This document shows, in pieces, positions 18,552 through 25,912 of a DNA stretch of 59,631 bases (positions within the stretch are counted from its first letter, which is position 1; each line of letters starts with the position of its first letter). Origin of the DNA: Paracoccaceae bacterium (GTDB lineage: Bacteria > Pseudomonadota > Alphaproteobacteria > Rhodobacterales > Rhodobacteraceae); assembly GCA_024642725.1 (NCBI GenBank), contig JAHEAO010000012.1, positions 1 to 59,631 on the forward strand, in the 5' to 3' direction. The notes under the pieces are model-generated. The model ran no database searches, was not told the DNA's origin, and saw nothing but the letters and a program-made list of their open reading frames with translations. The translations under genes were made by a program, and so were the position numbers.

Positions 18552-19067
18552 ATGCCGAATGAAACCGAACGCGCAGTCCTTGCCGGAGGATGCTTCTGGG
18601 GGATGCAGGACCTTATCAGACGATTCACCGGCGTGGTGTCGACGCGAGTCGGCTACACCGGCGGCGACGTTCCCAATGCAACCTATCGCAACCACGGAAC
18701 CCATGCGGAAGCGATCGAGATCATCTATGATCCCAGCCAGACCACCTATCGGACGTTGCTGGAGTTCTTCTTTCAGATACATGACCCAACGACGAAGAAC
18801 AGGCAGGGAAATGATCTGGGGTTGAGCTATCGTTCCGCGATTTACTACACGACCGATGAGCAGCGCAAAACCGCGCTAGATACGATTGCGGACGTCGACG
18901 CCTCGGGTCTCTGGCCCGGCAAGGTGGTAACGGAAGTAGCCGGGGCTGGGCCATTCTGGGAGGCCGAGCCAGAACATCAGGACTACTTGGAACGCTTGCC
19001 CAATGGCTACACCTGCCACTTCATACGCCCCGATTGGAAGCTCCCCCGGCGATCATCCGCTGCCTGA
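18552..19067 (+). CDS. msrA: Peptide-methionine (S)-S-oxide reductase
   Basis: A 171-residue MsrA. The catalytic Cys14 lies in the invariant GGCFWG motif. [20 protein letters not shown] and [11 protein letters not shown] are also family signatures, as is the later [20 protein letters not shown]. It repairs methionine-S-sulfoxide in proteins using thioredoxin. It stands alone between two operons. Start ATG 18552 gives the standard N-terminus. Confidence 0.96.
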   Translation: MPNETERAVLAGGCFWGMQDLIRRFTGVVSTRVGYTGGDVPNATYRNHGTHAEAIEIIYDPSQTTYRTLLEFFFQIHDPTTKNRQGNDLGLSYRSAIYYTTDEQRKTALDTIADVDASGLWPGKVVTEVAGAGPFWEAEPEHQDYLERLPNGYTCHFIRPDWKLPRRSSAA

Positions 19068-19224
19068 GAACCAAGCACGGGCCTGCGGCACCTCCAATCG
19101 TCCTGCAGACACAGTCTGAGCAGTATCGCGAAGGTCAAAGAGCCTCTTTGGTCAATCGTCTGGGAGGGCTGGACAGGCCCTGCCGTGCCATGCATTATTT
19201 ACCAGATTTTGCCATCTAGGGAAA

Positions 19225-19235
19225 TAACGCAGTTA
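19225..19235. promoter_or_regulatory. TAAC-GCA-GTTA dyad at the tupB start
   Basis: Two 4-bp arms around GCA, ending two bases before the tupB ATG. Molybdate/tungstate regulators bind AT-rich dyads built on TAAC/GTTA-type half sites, and a candidate regulator is encoded nearby (21585-22472). The arms are short enough to occur by chance. Confidence 0.25.
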
Positions 19236-19236
19236 A

Positions 19237-19944
19237 ATGAACAATTTTGCCGAGTCATTTTCTGTGTCCTTGCGGCTGGTCTTTCTTGGGGATGCCGAGC
19301 TTTGGGCAATTGTCCTGCTCTCACTTCAGGTCTCGCTTACGGCTGTCATACTTGCCTGCTTAATCGGCATGCCATTTGGGGCGATGCTCGCTGTCACGCG
19401 ATTCCCCGGTCGTAGGCCGCTGGTCGTCACCGTGAATGCGCTAATGGGGCTGCCGCCGGTCGTGGTCGGACTTCTGGTCTATCTGATGTTGTCGAACTCT
19501 GGGCCGCTGGGTGTCCTGCAGCTGCTCTACACCCCGTCGGCCATGATAATTGCTCAACTTATTTTGGTGGCACCAATCATCGCGGCCTTGACGCGTCAAA
19601 CGGTGGAATCGCTGAACGAAGAATACGCTGACCAGTTGCGGTCGCTTGGTGTCACGCACCTGCGGTCGGTTCCCACTTTGCTTTGGGACGGTCGGTTTTC
19701 GTTGGCGACGGCTGTGTTGGCCGGTTTTGGGCGCGCCATTGCAGAGGTTGGTGCCGTGATGATCGTCGGTGGCAATATCAATCATGTGACACGGGTCATG
19801 ACGACGACAATCGCGTTGGAGACTTCCAAAGGCAATCTGGCGCTGGCTCTCGCTCTGGGTGCGATCCTTATTCTGATCGCTCTGGCCGTGAACGCCGCAG
19901 TCACTCTGCTGGACGCTGTGTCCCGGCAGGTTTCATATGTTTGA
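19237..19944 (+). CDS. tupB: Tungstate ABC transporter permease
   Basis: A 235-residue inner-membrane permease with about five helices. Family features are SLTAVILACLIGMPFGAMLA, NALMGLPPVVVGLLVYLML and the cytoplasmic loop near EEYADQLRSLGVTHLRSVPT. The C-terminal AEVGAVMIVGGNINHVTRVM is a strong TupB-type signature. It is followed by overlapping tupC and then tupA, which fixes the assignment. The ribosome-binding site is weak; AGGGA lies about 14 bases upstream. Confidence 0.93.
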   Translation: MNNFAESFSVSLRLVFLGDAELWAIVLLSLQVSLTAVILACLIGMPFGAMLAVTRFPGRRPLVVTVNALMGLPPVVVGLLVYLMLSNSGPLGVLQLLYTPSAMIIAQLILVAPIIAALTRQTVESLNEEYADQLRSLGVTHLRSVPTLLWDGRFSLATAVLAGFGRAIAEVGAVMIVGGNINHVTRVMTTTIALETSKGNLALALALGAILILIALAVNAAVTLLDAVSRQVSYV

Positions 19945-20701
19945 TCGCACCATGTCCACTCTTCATCCCGAGCATAGCATCCGGGCTTCCCATGGCCTGC
20001 TCTCTGCATCGGATCTCACGGTGACGCTCGATGGAAAAACCTTGCTGGACATCCCGTCGATTCGAATTGACGCAGGGGGACCGACCATAGTCATGGGACC
20101 GAACGGAGCAGGCAAAAGCCTGTTGTTGCGCCTGTTGCACGGTCTGGTCTTGCCGTCCCGAGGCTCCATTTTCATGCAGGGAGATCCGTTGGATGCGAAG
20201 CGTCGACGCCGTCAGGCGATGGTTTTTCAATCTCCGGTGATCCTGCGCCGTTCGGTTCGCGCAAATGTGGAATTCGCTCTGGCCGCGCATGGCGTTCCCA
20301 GAGCCAGAAGGCGAAGTGAGGCCATTCGATTGCTGACCGTCGCGGGCTTGCAGGACAAGGCCCGTCAATCAGCACCTTCCCTGTCAGGTGGGGAACGGCA
20401 GAAGTTGACCGTCGTTCGGGCGCTGGCAACAAGGCCGGAAGTTCTGTTCCTTGATGAACCGACTTCAAATCTCGACCCCGCTTCGGTCATGGCAATCGAA
20501 AACCTGATCATGAACGCCTCTGCCGAGGGGACCAAGATCGTGCTGGTGACGCATGATATCGGGCAGGCGGGGCGGCTAGGTGAAGATGTCTTGTTTCTGC
20601 ATCAAGGACGCATAACCGAACAAACGCCGCTTCAGGCGTTCACCGTTTCACCGAAGTCACAGGAAGCCGCAGCGTATCTGTCAGGCGAGCTGCTTATCTA
20701 A
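19937..20701 (+). CDS. tupC: Tungstate ABC transporter ATPase
   Basis: A 254-residue ATPase. Walker A GPNGAGKS is at residues 54-61, the Q-loop at AMVFQSPVILRRSVRANVEF, the signature at LSGGERQKLTVVRALA and Walker B at VLFLDEPTSNLDP. It overlaps tupB by eight bases; ATG 19952 is an alternative start. It energises tungstate uptake with TupB and TupA. Confidence 0.92.
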   Translation: MFDRTMSTLHPEHSIRASHGLLSASDLTVTLDGKTLLDIPSIRIDAGGPTIVMGPNGAGKSLLLRLLHGLVLPSRGSIFMQGDPLDAKRRRRQAMVFQSPVILRRSVRANVEFALAAHGVPRARRRSEAIRLLTVAGLQDKARQSAPSLSGGERQKLTVVRALATRPEVLFLDEPTSNLDPASVMAIENLIMNASAEGTKIVLVTHDIGQAGRLGEDVLFLHQGRITEQTPLQAFTVSPKSQEAAAYLSGELLI

Positions 20702-20726
20702 TCGAAACATCAAGGGACTCTAGTTC

Positions 20727-21554
20727 ATGACAAGACCAAATATCTTCAACTTCCTGGCTGCAATCGCACTGGGCGCGCTCACCATGACACTGCCTGCCCG
20801 GGCCCAAGAGCGGTTCATAGTGGTTCAGTCTACGACATCCACGCAGAACTCCGGGTTGCTTGACGTGATCCTGCCCGAATTCACATCAAAGACCGGTATC
20901 GAGGTTCGGGTGGTTGCCGTCGGCACGGGGCAGGCCATCAAGAATGCAGAGAACGGTGACGGAGACGTTCTTCTTGTCCATGCAAAACCCGCTGAAGAGA
21001 AATTCGTCGCTGAAGGCTGGGGCGTCAAACGATACGACGTAATGTATAACGACTTTGTTCTGGTAGGACCGGCGGCCGATCCGGCCGGCATTGGCGGCAG
21101 CCACGATGTCGTTGCATCCTTCGCGAAGATCTCTGAGACCGCATCGCCGTTTGCCTCGCGAGGGGATGACAGCGGAACTCACAAAGCCGAACTCAAGCTT
21201 TGGTCCGAAGCGGGTGTCGACGTTGCTGCGGCGTCCGGCTCTTGGTACCGCGAAACCGGGTCCGGCATGGGCGCGACATTGAATACCGGTATCGGCATGG
21301 GCGCCTATATTCTTACTGACCGGGCGACATGGATATCCTTTGGCAACAAGGGGGACTACGAGATTTCCGTTGAGGGTGATCCAAGACTCTTCAACCAATA
21401 CGGCGTCATCTTGGTCAATCCGGAGAAACACCCATCCGTGAAAGCCGCCGACGGTCAAGCTTTCATAGACTGGTTGATCGGCTCCGATGGTCAGGCAGCG
21501 ATCGCAGCCTACAAGATCGACGGGAAGCAACTGTTCTTTCCGAACGCAGGTTGA
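20727..21554 (+). CDS. tupA: Tungstate-binding periplasmic protein
   Basis: A 275-residue TupA. Signal peptide residues 1-27 end at ARAQ. The family hallmark VQSTTSTQNSGLLDVILPEF directly follows, with VAVGTGQAIKNAENGDGDVL, SRGDDSGTHKAELKLW and NQYGVILVNPEKHPSVKAAD further on; these TTS and RGDDSGT segments form the oxyanion pocket in TupA. Tungstate supply fits the formate dehydrogenase encoded downstream. The gene ends just before a bidirectional hairpin. Confidence 0.95.
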   Translation: MTRPNIFNFLAAIALGALTMTLPARAQERFIVVQSTTSTQNSGLLDVILPEFTSKTGIEVRVVAVGTGQAIKNAENGDGDVLLVHAKPAEEKFVAEGWGVKRYDVMYNDFVLVGPAADPAGIGGSHDVVASFAKISETASPFASRGDDSGTHKAELKLWSEAGVDVAAASGSWYRETGSGMGATLNTGIGMGAYILTDRATWISFGNKGDYEISVEGDPRLFNQYGVILVNPEKHPSVKAADGQAFIDWLIGSDGQAAIAAYKIDGKQLFFPNAG

Positions 21555-21576
21555 AAGGGCCGGAGAGGTCTTCGCG

Positions 21577-21600
21577 CGGGGCGGCTAACGAGCCGCTCCG
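21577..21600. terminator. Bidirectional terminator hairpin between tupA and the convergent regulator
   Basis: A 10-bp stem with one G-T pair, CGGGGCGGCT/AGCCGCTCCG, around the loop AACG. It overlaps the last codons of the minus-strand regulator gene, which ends at 21585. Moderately T-rich sequence (TTCAACTTT) follows on the plus strand. Placed between convergent genes, it can serve both. Confidence 0.6.
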
Positions 21601-22472
21601 TTCAACTTTACGCGGCCGAGTTCAGAGATATCATAGCCCGGCGCACCCTTTGCCTTGGCTTCAAAGCTCGCAGAATGGAAGAATGACCAGAGGCGCTGAA
21701 ACTGCGCTTCAAAGAAAGCCTGGCGCCAAACGAGCACGTCGAAATGTTCTTCAAGCAGCGGCACGAAACCCAGCCCAAATCTTGAAGCAACGGACATCAG
21801 ACCAAGAGCGGCGTCAGCCTCGCCTTCGTGCACCAAGAGCGCCACTTCGTCCTCGGTTCGAGCGGCGGTCTTGGGGCCATCAAGGTCAGAACTCGTCATG
21901 TCTTCGGCTTGGGCAAGGCTTTCAAAAAGCCGTTGGCTTGCGGAGCTTTCCTGCCGTCTTGCGAAGCGCAATTCAGCCAGATCCCGGATTCCTGCGATGC
22001 CCTTGGGATTGTCGCGGGCAACGATCAGGCCGCGCTGGCGCCGCCACAGACCAAGCATCACCACGGGCTGGCGCCCGACTGCCCGTGTTGCTGTTTCGAT
22101 GTTCCAGCCACCGGATTCGTGAATGTGAATGCCACAGGCCATCGCCTGCCGCTCAGAGAGGCGCGCGAGTCCATCGAAACTGCCGTCGAAGATGGCGGCT
22201 ATGCCACAGCCGCTTTCGCGAACCGCCCAATCAAGAAGCGGGTCGTGGCTGCCCGCAATGACATTTGGCGGCGACGAGATCCCTCCGGGCCCCGACCTGG
22301 CTTCGGCCATCCAGGCTTCGATTTCCGATTTGGGAAACAAGAGCTTTCCGACCACGCGTACGCAAGGAACATCGCCGCTTGCTGCCAGGTCATAGATCTT
22401 GCGCTCTTTGATACGGAGAAGTTCAGCAAGTTCTTTCGTCGTGAAGTACTGATCGCCTGATCCGTCCCCCAT
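21585..22472 (-). CDS. HTH plus periplasmic-binding-protein-like regulator, probably molybdate/tungstate-responsive
   Basis: A 295-residue one-component regulator. Residues 9-56 are an excisionase/MerR-type HTH (YFTTKELAELLRIKERKIYD, then FPKSEIEAWM). Residues 75-290 resemble a binding-protein-like domain of the type fused to HTHs in oxyanion regulators (IAGSHDPLLDWAVRESGCGI, AAIFDGSFDGLARL, DAALGLMSVASRFGLGFVPL). It is the last gene of a minus-strand operon and is convergent with tupA. Sensing tungstate or molybdate is inferred from architecture and position. It begins two bases after the DUF6505 stop. Confidence 0.75.
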   Translation of the reverse strand: MGDGSGDQYFTTKELAELLRIKERKIYDLAASGDVPCVRVVGKLLFPKSEIEAWMAEARSGPGGISSPPNVIAGSHDPLLDWAVRESGCGIAAIFDGSFDGLARLSERQAMACGIHIHESGGWNIETATRAVGRQPVVMLGLWRRQRGLIVARDNPKGIAGIRDLAELRFARRQESSASQRLFESLAQAEDMTSSDLDGPKTAARTEDEVALLVHEGEADAALGLMSVASRFGLGFVPLLEEHFDVLVWRQAFFEAQFQRLWSFFHSASFEAKAKGAPGYDISELGRVKLNGAAR

Positions 22473-22474
22473 GG

Positions 22475-22954
22475 TTAGTCAACCGAGCCATGGACGGCGA
22501 TCTGGTCAATCTCGGCATCGGCGGGCTGAATTGCACGAAAGCTCTCCTTTACGCCCGCATTCGTCAGCTCACGCTGGACGACAAGCAATGTATTGGGCTC
22601 ATGGTCGGCGCAAAGGTCGTGCATGAAAGTGATTTCCTCCACAGCAATCTTTCGCGCGACCGCGTCGCTCGGTGCCCCGTAAATCTCGACAAAATGCTGT
22701 GTCAGTCCATCAATGAGCTCAGAAACTTCGGCTTCTTCGACTTTCGCGACGGCAACAAAAGTCGCCCGACCAAAACTGTCGAGCGACAGCCACCCGTTCG
22801 AAAAGGCTTGGCGGGCCTTTCCGGTAAGTTCCTCGTCGGTCCAGTTCGAAAACTCGAACCCCCCGGAAATCGCCCATTCGCCACTGTCGGCTGGCCGAGA
22901 GAAGATGTTCTGATCCGAGACATCGAAATGAATTGTGCGCGCAAGCTTGAGCAT
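22475..22954 (-). CDS. DUF6505-family protein
   Basis: A 159-residue protein with no signal peptide or membrane segment. It begins MLKLARTIHFDVSDQNIFSR and contains EWAISGGFEFSNW and VEEITFMHDLCADHEPNTLL. I recognise the pattern as the uncharacterised DUF6505 group found with Mrp and ligase-like genes beside formate dehydrogenases. The start overlaps the upstream stop (TGATG). No catalytic motif is evident. Function unknown. Confidence 0.75.
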   Translation of the reverse strand: MLKLARTIHFDVSDQNIFSRPADSGEWAISGGFEFSNWTDEELTGKARQAFSNGWLSLDSFGRATFVAVAKVEEAEVSELIDGLTQHFVEIYGAPSDAVARKIAVEEITFMHDLCADHEPNTLLVVQRELTNAGVKESFRAIQPADAEIDQIAVHGSVD

Positions 22955-23694
22955 CAGGGCTTTTCCAGCATCTCTGTAAGTGGCAGCATGATCGTTCCGT
23001 CCGCAGTCTTCAGCAACATTCCGCCCCTTTCGTCCAACCCCAGAAACACTCCGAAATAGCGGTTTCCGGCGGCGATGATCTCGACTTCCTTGCCAATACT
23101 GAACGCACGCCCCGTCCAGTCTGCGTGAATTCGTCCGATGCCGTCTGTCATCCAGTCGTTCATCCAAACGAGCGTATGACGAGACCAGCTTTCGAGCAAC
23201 CGGCACGGATCGATCTCGCTACAGCCTTCATCCCACAGCGTCGTTCGGTCAGGGCTGGCTCCGGGTTCGGCAACGGTCTGGGCGAAGAAGGGCACATCAA
23301 TCCCGATCACCAGCCAGTCGGGCTCTGCACTCGGATCGGCAACCGACGCTGCGGCTCGCAAGCCACCGCAACGTCCGCCGTTAATGCGAAATCCGCCGGG
23401 CCAGTCGATTTGTGCTGCGACCTCGGAAGGAGCGAGAGCGCCAAAACTGTCGGCAAAGCCGATCGCCGCGACCAGCGCCATAGGCATCGCATCAGCCAAA
23501 CTCGTCTCAGGGGCAAGCACCAAGGCGGCGGAGAGGTGGTCGGTCCGGACCCGGTATACGATAAGACCGGGGTCTACGCCCTCACGGGCAAGCTCGATAG
23601 CAAGCCGAAAGGGGTCGCGCCCGGACTCTGCCGCCATGCCATGAAAGACGGGCGGGAAATCCGGTTCCCTGTCGTCCAGCTCAGACAATGCCAT
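22954..23694 (-). CDS. Biotin/lipoate-ligase-like protein (DUF4444 type), possibly catalytically altered
   Basis: A 246-residue protein with a BPL/LplA-like core (residues 30-180) and a small C-terminal beta domain (FSIGKEVEIIAAGNRYFGVF, ETC-terminal region rich in glycine turns). The segment at residues 97-112, DWPGGFRINGGRCGGL, lines up with the KWPND...KLAGI motif of biotin ligases, but the expected lysines are absent. It may bind rather than activate a cofactor, or act on a different substrate. It sits in the Mrp/DUF6505 operon with overlapping starts and stops. Confidence 0.72.
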   Translation of the reverse strand: MALSELDDREPDFPPVFHGMAAESGRDPFRLAIELAREGVDPGLIVYRVRTDHLSAALVLAPETSLADAMPMALVAAIGFADSFGALAPSEVAAQIDWPGGFRINGGRCGGLRAAASVADPSAEPDWLVIGIDVPFFAQTVAEPGASPDRTTLWDEGCSEIDPCRLLESWSRHTLVWMNDWMTDGIGRIHADWTGRAFSIGKEVEIIAAGNRYFGVFLGLDERGGMLLKTADGTIMLPLTEMLEKP

Positions 23695-24748
23695 CGTCGA
23701 TGAGCCGCCGAGCAATCGCGCGGAATGCCTTTGCCTGCGGACTGTCAGGTTTTGACGCGACAATCGGCGCCCCGCCGTCGGCCGCAGTCCGTATGTCGAG
23801 ATCCAACGGGATCTCGCCGAGGAACGGCAGCTTAAGGCGGTCGGCATCCGCCTTGGCGCCCCCATGGCCAAAAATATGCGCTTCGTGTCCGCAGTTTGGG
23901 CAGATGTAGGTCGACATATTTTCAATCATGCCGATCACCTTGGTGCCCATCTTGTCGAACATGTTAAGCGCTTTTCTGGCGTCCAGAAGCGCGATGTCCT
24001 GCGGCGTGGAAACCACGATGGCGCCGGATACCTCCGCCTTCTGTGTCAAAGTCATCTGTACGTCGCCGGTTCCCGGTGGCAGATCGACGATCAGGACATC
24101 CAGATTCCCCCATTGTACCTGTCCCAGCATCTGCTGCAGCGCGCCCATGAGCATGGGTCCGCGCCATACGACGGCTTCGTCTTCCTTCGTCATCAGGCCA
24201 ATCGACATCAGGGTGACGCCGTGGTTGCGCAAGGGCAGTATCGTCTTGCCGTCTGGAGATGCCGGGCGGCCCGAAATACCCAGCATGCGTGGTTGCGATG
24301 GCCCGTATACGTCTGCGTCAAGCATGCCAACTTTCTTGCCTTCGGCGACCAGCGCTACGGCAAGGTTTGCGGCCACGGTCGATTTCCCGACTCCGCCCTT
24401 GCCCGATGCAACAGCGATGATGCGCGCGACTCCCGGTACTTTTTGAGGACCCGCTTGCGGTTTCGGATGGCCCCCAATTTTCAGATCTGGCGGCTTCGCG
24501 TTGCTGTGAGCCGTAATCAGGGCACTGACATTTCCGGGTCCGGCAATCTGCTCCAAGGCCTCGACTGCAGCCTGGCGGACGGGTTCCATAGCCTTGCCGT
24601 GGCTTGGATCGACCTCAAGAACGAAACGTACTTTGCCGTTCTCGACGGTCAGGGCACGAATGACGTCCGAGCTGACGAGATCGGTCCCGGTCGCGGGGTT
24701 CACGATACGTTTGAGGACCTTCAGAACATCGTCGCGGGTCAAGCTCAC
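23681..24748 (-). CDS. apbC: Mrp/ApbC-family iron-sulfur carrier P-loop ATPase
   Basis: A 355-residue protein. Residues 5-80 form the MIP18/DUF59 domain. The deviant Walker A SGKGGVGKST is at residues 115-124, and DADVYGPSQPRMLG and VDLPPGTGDVQMTL follow. The C-x2-C pair C283/C286 (ICPNCGH) bridges a [4Fe-4S] cluster between two subunits. Proteins of this family load clusters onto apo-enzymes. Inside the formate dehydrogenase island it may serve the many FDH clusters. GTG start, overlapping the DUF6494 stop. Confidence 0.9.
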   Translation of the reverse strand: MSLTRDDVLKVLKRIVNPATGTDLVSSDVIRALTVENGKVRFVLEVDPSHGKAMEPVRQAAVEALEQIAGPGNVSALITAHSNAKPPDLKIGGHPKPQAGPQKVPGVARIIAVASGKGGVGKSTVAANLAVALVAEGKKVGMLDADVYGPSQPRMLGISGRPASPDGKTILPLRNHGVTLMSIGLMTKEDEAVVWRGPMLMGALQQMLGQVQWGNLDVLIVDLPPGTGDVQMTLTQKAEVSGAIVVSTPQDIALLDARKALNMFDKMGTKVIGMIENMSTYICPNCGHEAHIFGHGGAKADADRLKLPFLGEIPLDLDIRTAADGGAPIVASKPDSPQAKAFRAIARRLIDDGIV

Positions 24749-24957
24749 GCGGCACCACCTGTCTTGATATCACCCTCAACTGTATGGGTCATTCCGATAT
24801 CTTCGATTGTCAGCACCATACGGGCGCGCACCGATCCGCCAGCGAGCTTGCCAGATGCTTTGGCATCACGAAGTGCTTTTTCGATCTCTTGCTGTGACGT
24901 CACGCCAACTTGCTTGAGAAACTTCCGCATCGACATATTGAAATCGTCATCGCTCAT
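24745..24957 (-). CDS. DUF6494-family small protein
   Basis: A 70-residue cytoplasmic protein, MSDDDFNMSMRKFLKQVGVT at the start, then a helical EIEKALRDAKASGKL and a short beta-rich tail (RARMVLTIEDIGM). It matches what I know of the DUF6494 group, which commonly precedes an Mrp-type gene. GGAGACGG gives a good ribosome-binding site. First gene of the five-gene minus-strand operon. No function is established; a partner for the ATPase that follows is one possibility. Confidence 0.75.
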   Translation of the reverse strand: MSDDDFNMSMRKFLKQVGVTSQQEIEKALRDAKASGKLAGGSVRARMVLTIEDIGMTHTVEGDIKTGGAA

Positions 24958-25069
24958 AGCCGTCTCCTTTGTTCCCGCCAGTATTGTGATTTTCTGGCAG
25001 TTCGTCTTATCTGTGACAAACCATCAAGAGAGACAAGGGCGCACTGCCGATATCAGGGAGAACGCAACC

Positions 25070-25909
25070 ATGTTCAGACGGTGTCTAAGTTTCGTCTTGG
25101 CAATGGGATTGTTGAGCCTCGTCTCCGTGGGACATGCCGAGGATCGTGAATTTCGTTTGGCAGCAGAGCCGGAACTGCATGAGTCGGGGCTTTTGAAATA
25201 CCTGCTGCCAAGGTTCTCTCTCAAGACCGGGATAAAGGTTGACCTGACGAGCGTCCCCGAAACGGGTTGGGACACCGGTGAAACTGCGGCGCTTTGGGAT
25301 GCTGCCATTGTGGGTCAGGCGTCCGGGAACGGGGGCAATGCTGCGACAACGCTAGCTCAAATCGTATTCCATGCGGCTGCAGACGATCAAGCTGCAGGCA
25401 AGACCTATGCCATTGTCCTGAGTAGCGGCGAAGCGAACCCGCAGGCATCGGTCTTTGTTCAATGGCTGATGTCGGAAATCGGGCAGCGTACGGTGTCGGC
25501 CTACCAGGTCGATGGCCAATCTCTATTCAGACCTGGCCTGGCAGCAGTCACGCAACAGAGTTCGGCGATACCGGAGGGCGATGCGGATGCCGGCGAAGCG
25601 TTGGCATTGCTGCATTGCGGCCGCTGCCATGTCGTCAACGAAAAGAACAGAATGGGGGGCATCGGATCAACGCCGTCCTTCGCAGCGCTTCGGTCTATTC
25701 CCGGCTGGGAGGACAAATTTCTTGCATTCTGGTCCGTCAATCCGCACCCCTCTTTCACGCAGATAGCGGGGCTGACTGAACCCTTTGATCCCGACCGCCC
25801 GCCGCATATCGCGCCACTCGTGATCACCGAAGAAGAAATGAATGCCATTCTCGCCTATGCGGCGAAGATTTCGCCCAAGGATCTTGGGGCTTCGATCGAG
25901 TCGCGCTGA
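25070..25909 (+). CDS. Truncated TupA-like domain fused to a monohaem cytochrome c
   Basis: A 279-residue exported protein. Signal peptide residues 1-23 end at GHA. Residues 27-64 resemble the first TupA strand-helix (ESGLLKYLLPRFSLKTGIKV) and residues 107-156 the last part of TupA (NPQASVFVQWLMSEIGQRTV, then SAYQVDGQSLF), with the middle of the fold missing. Residues 170-279 form a cytochrome c domain with C183-x2-C186-H187 (HCGRCH). It is divergent from DUF6494 and convergent with the polyferredoxin gene. Start ATG 25070 is chosen for its signal peptide. It may carry electrons from periplasmic FDH; that is inference. Confidence 0.85.
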   Translation: MFRRCLSFVLAMGLLSLVSVGHAEDREFRLAAEPELHESGLLKYLLPRFSLKTGIKVDLTSVPETGWDTGETAALWDAAIVGQASGNGGNAATTLAQIVFHAAADDQAAGKTYAIVLSSGEANPQASVFVQWLMSEIGQRTVSAYQVDGQSLFRPGLAAVTQQSSAIPEGDADAGEALALLHCGRCHVVNEKNRMGGIGSTPSFAALRSIPGWEDKFLAFWSVNPHPSFTQIAGLTEPFDPDRPPHIAPLVITEEEMNAILAYAAKISPKDLGASIESR

Positions 25910-25912
25910 ACT

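Noticed and set aside
23864-25069. A long in-frame extension upstream of the TupA-cytochrome gene
   Set aside because: It runs antisense through the Mrp and DUF6494 genes. The signal peptide and ribosome-binding region place the start at 25070.
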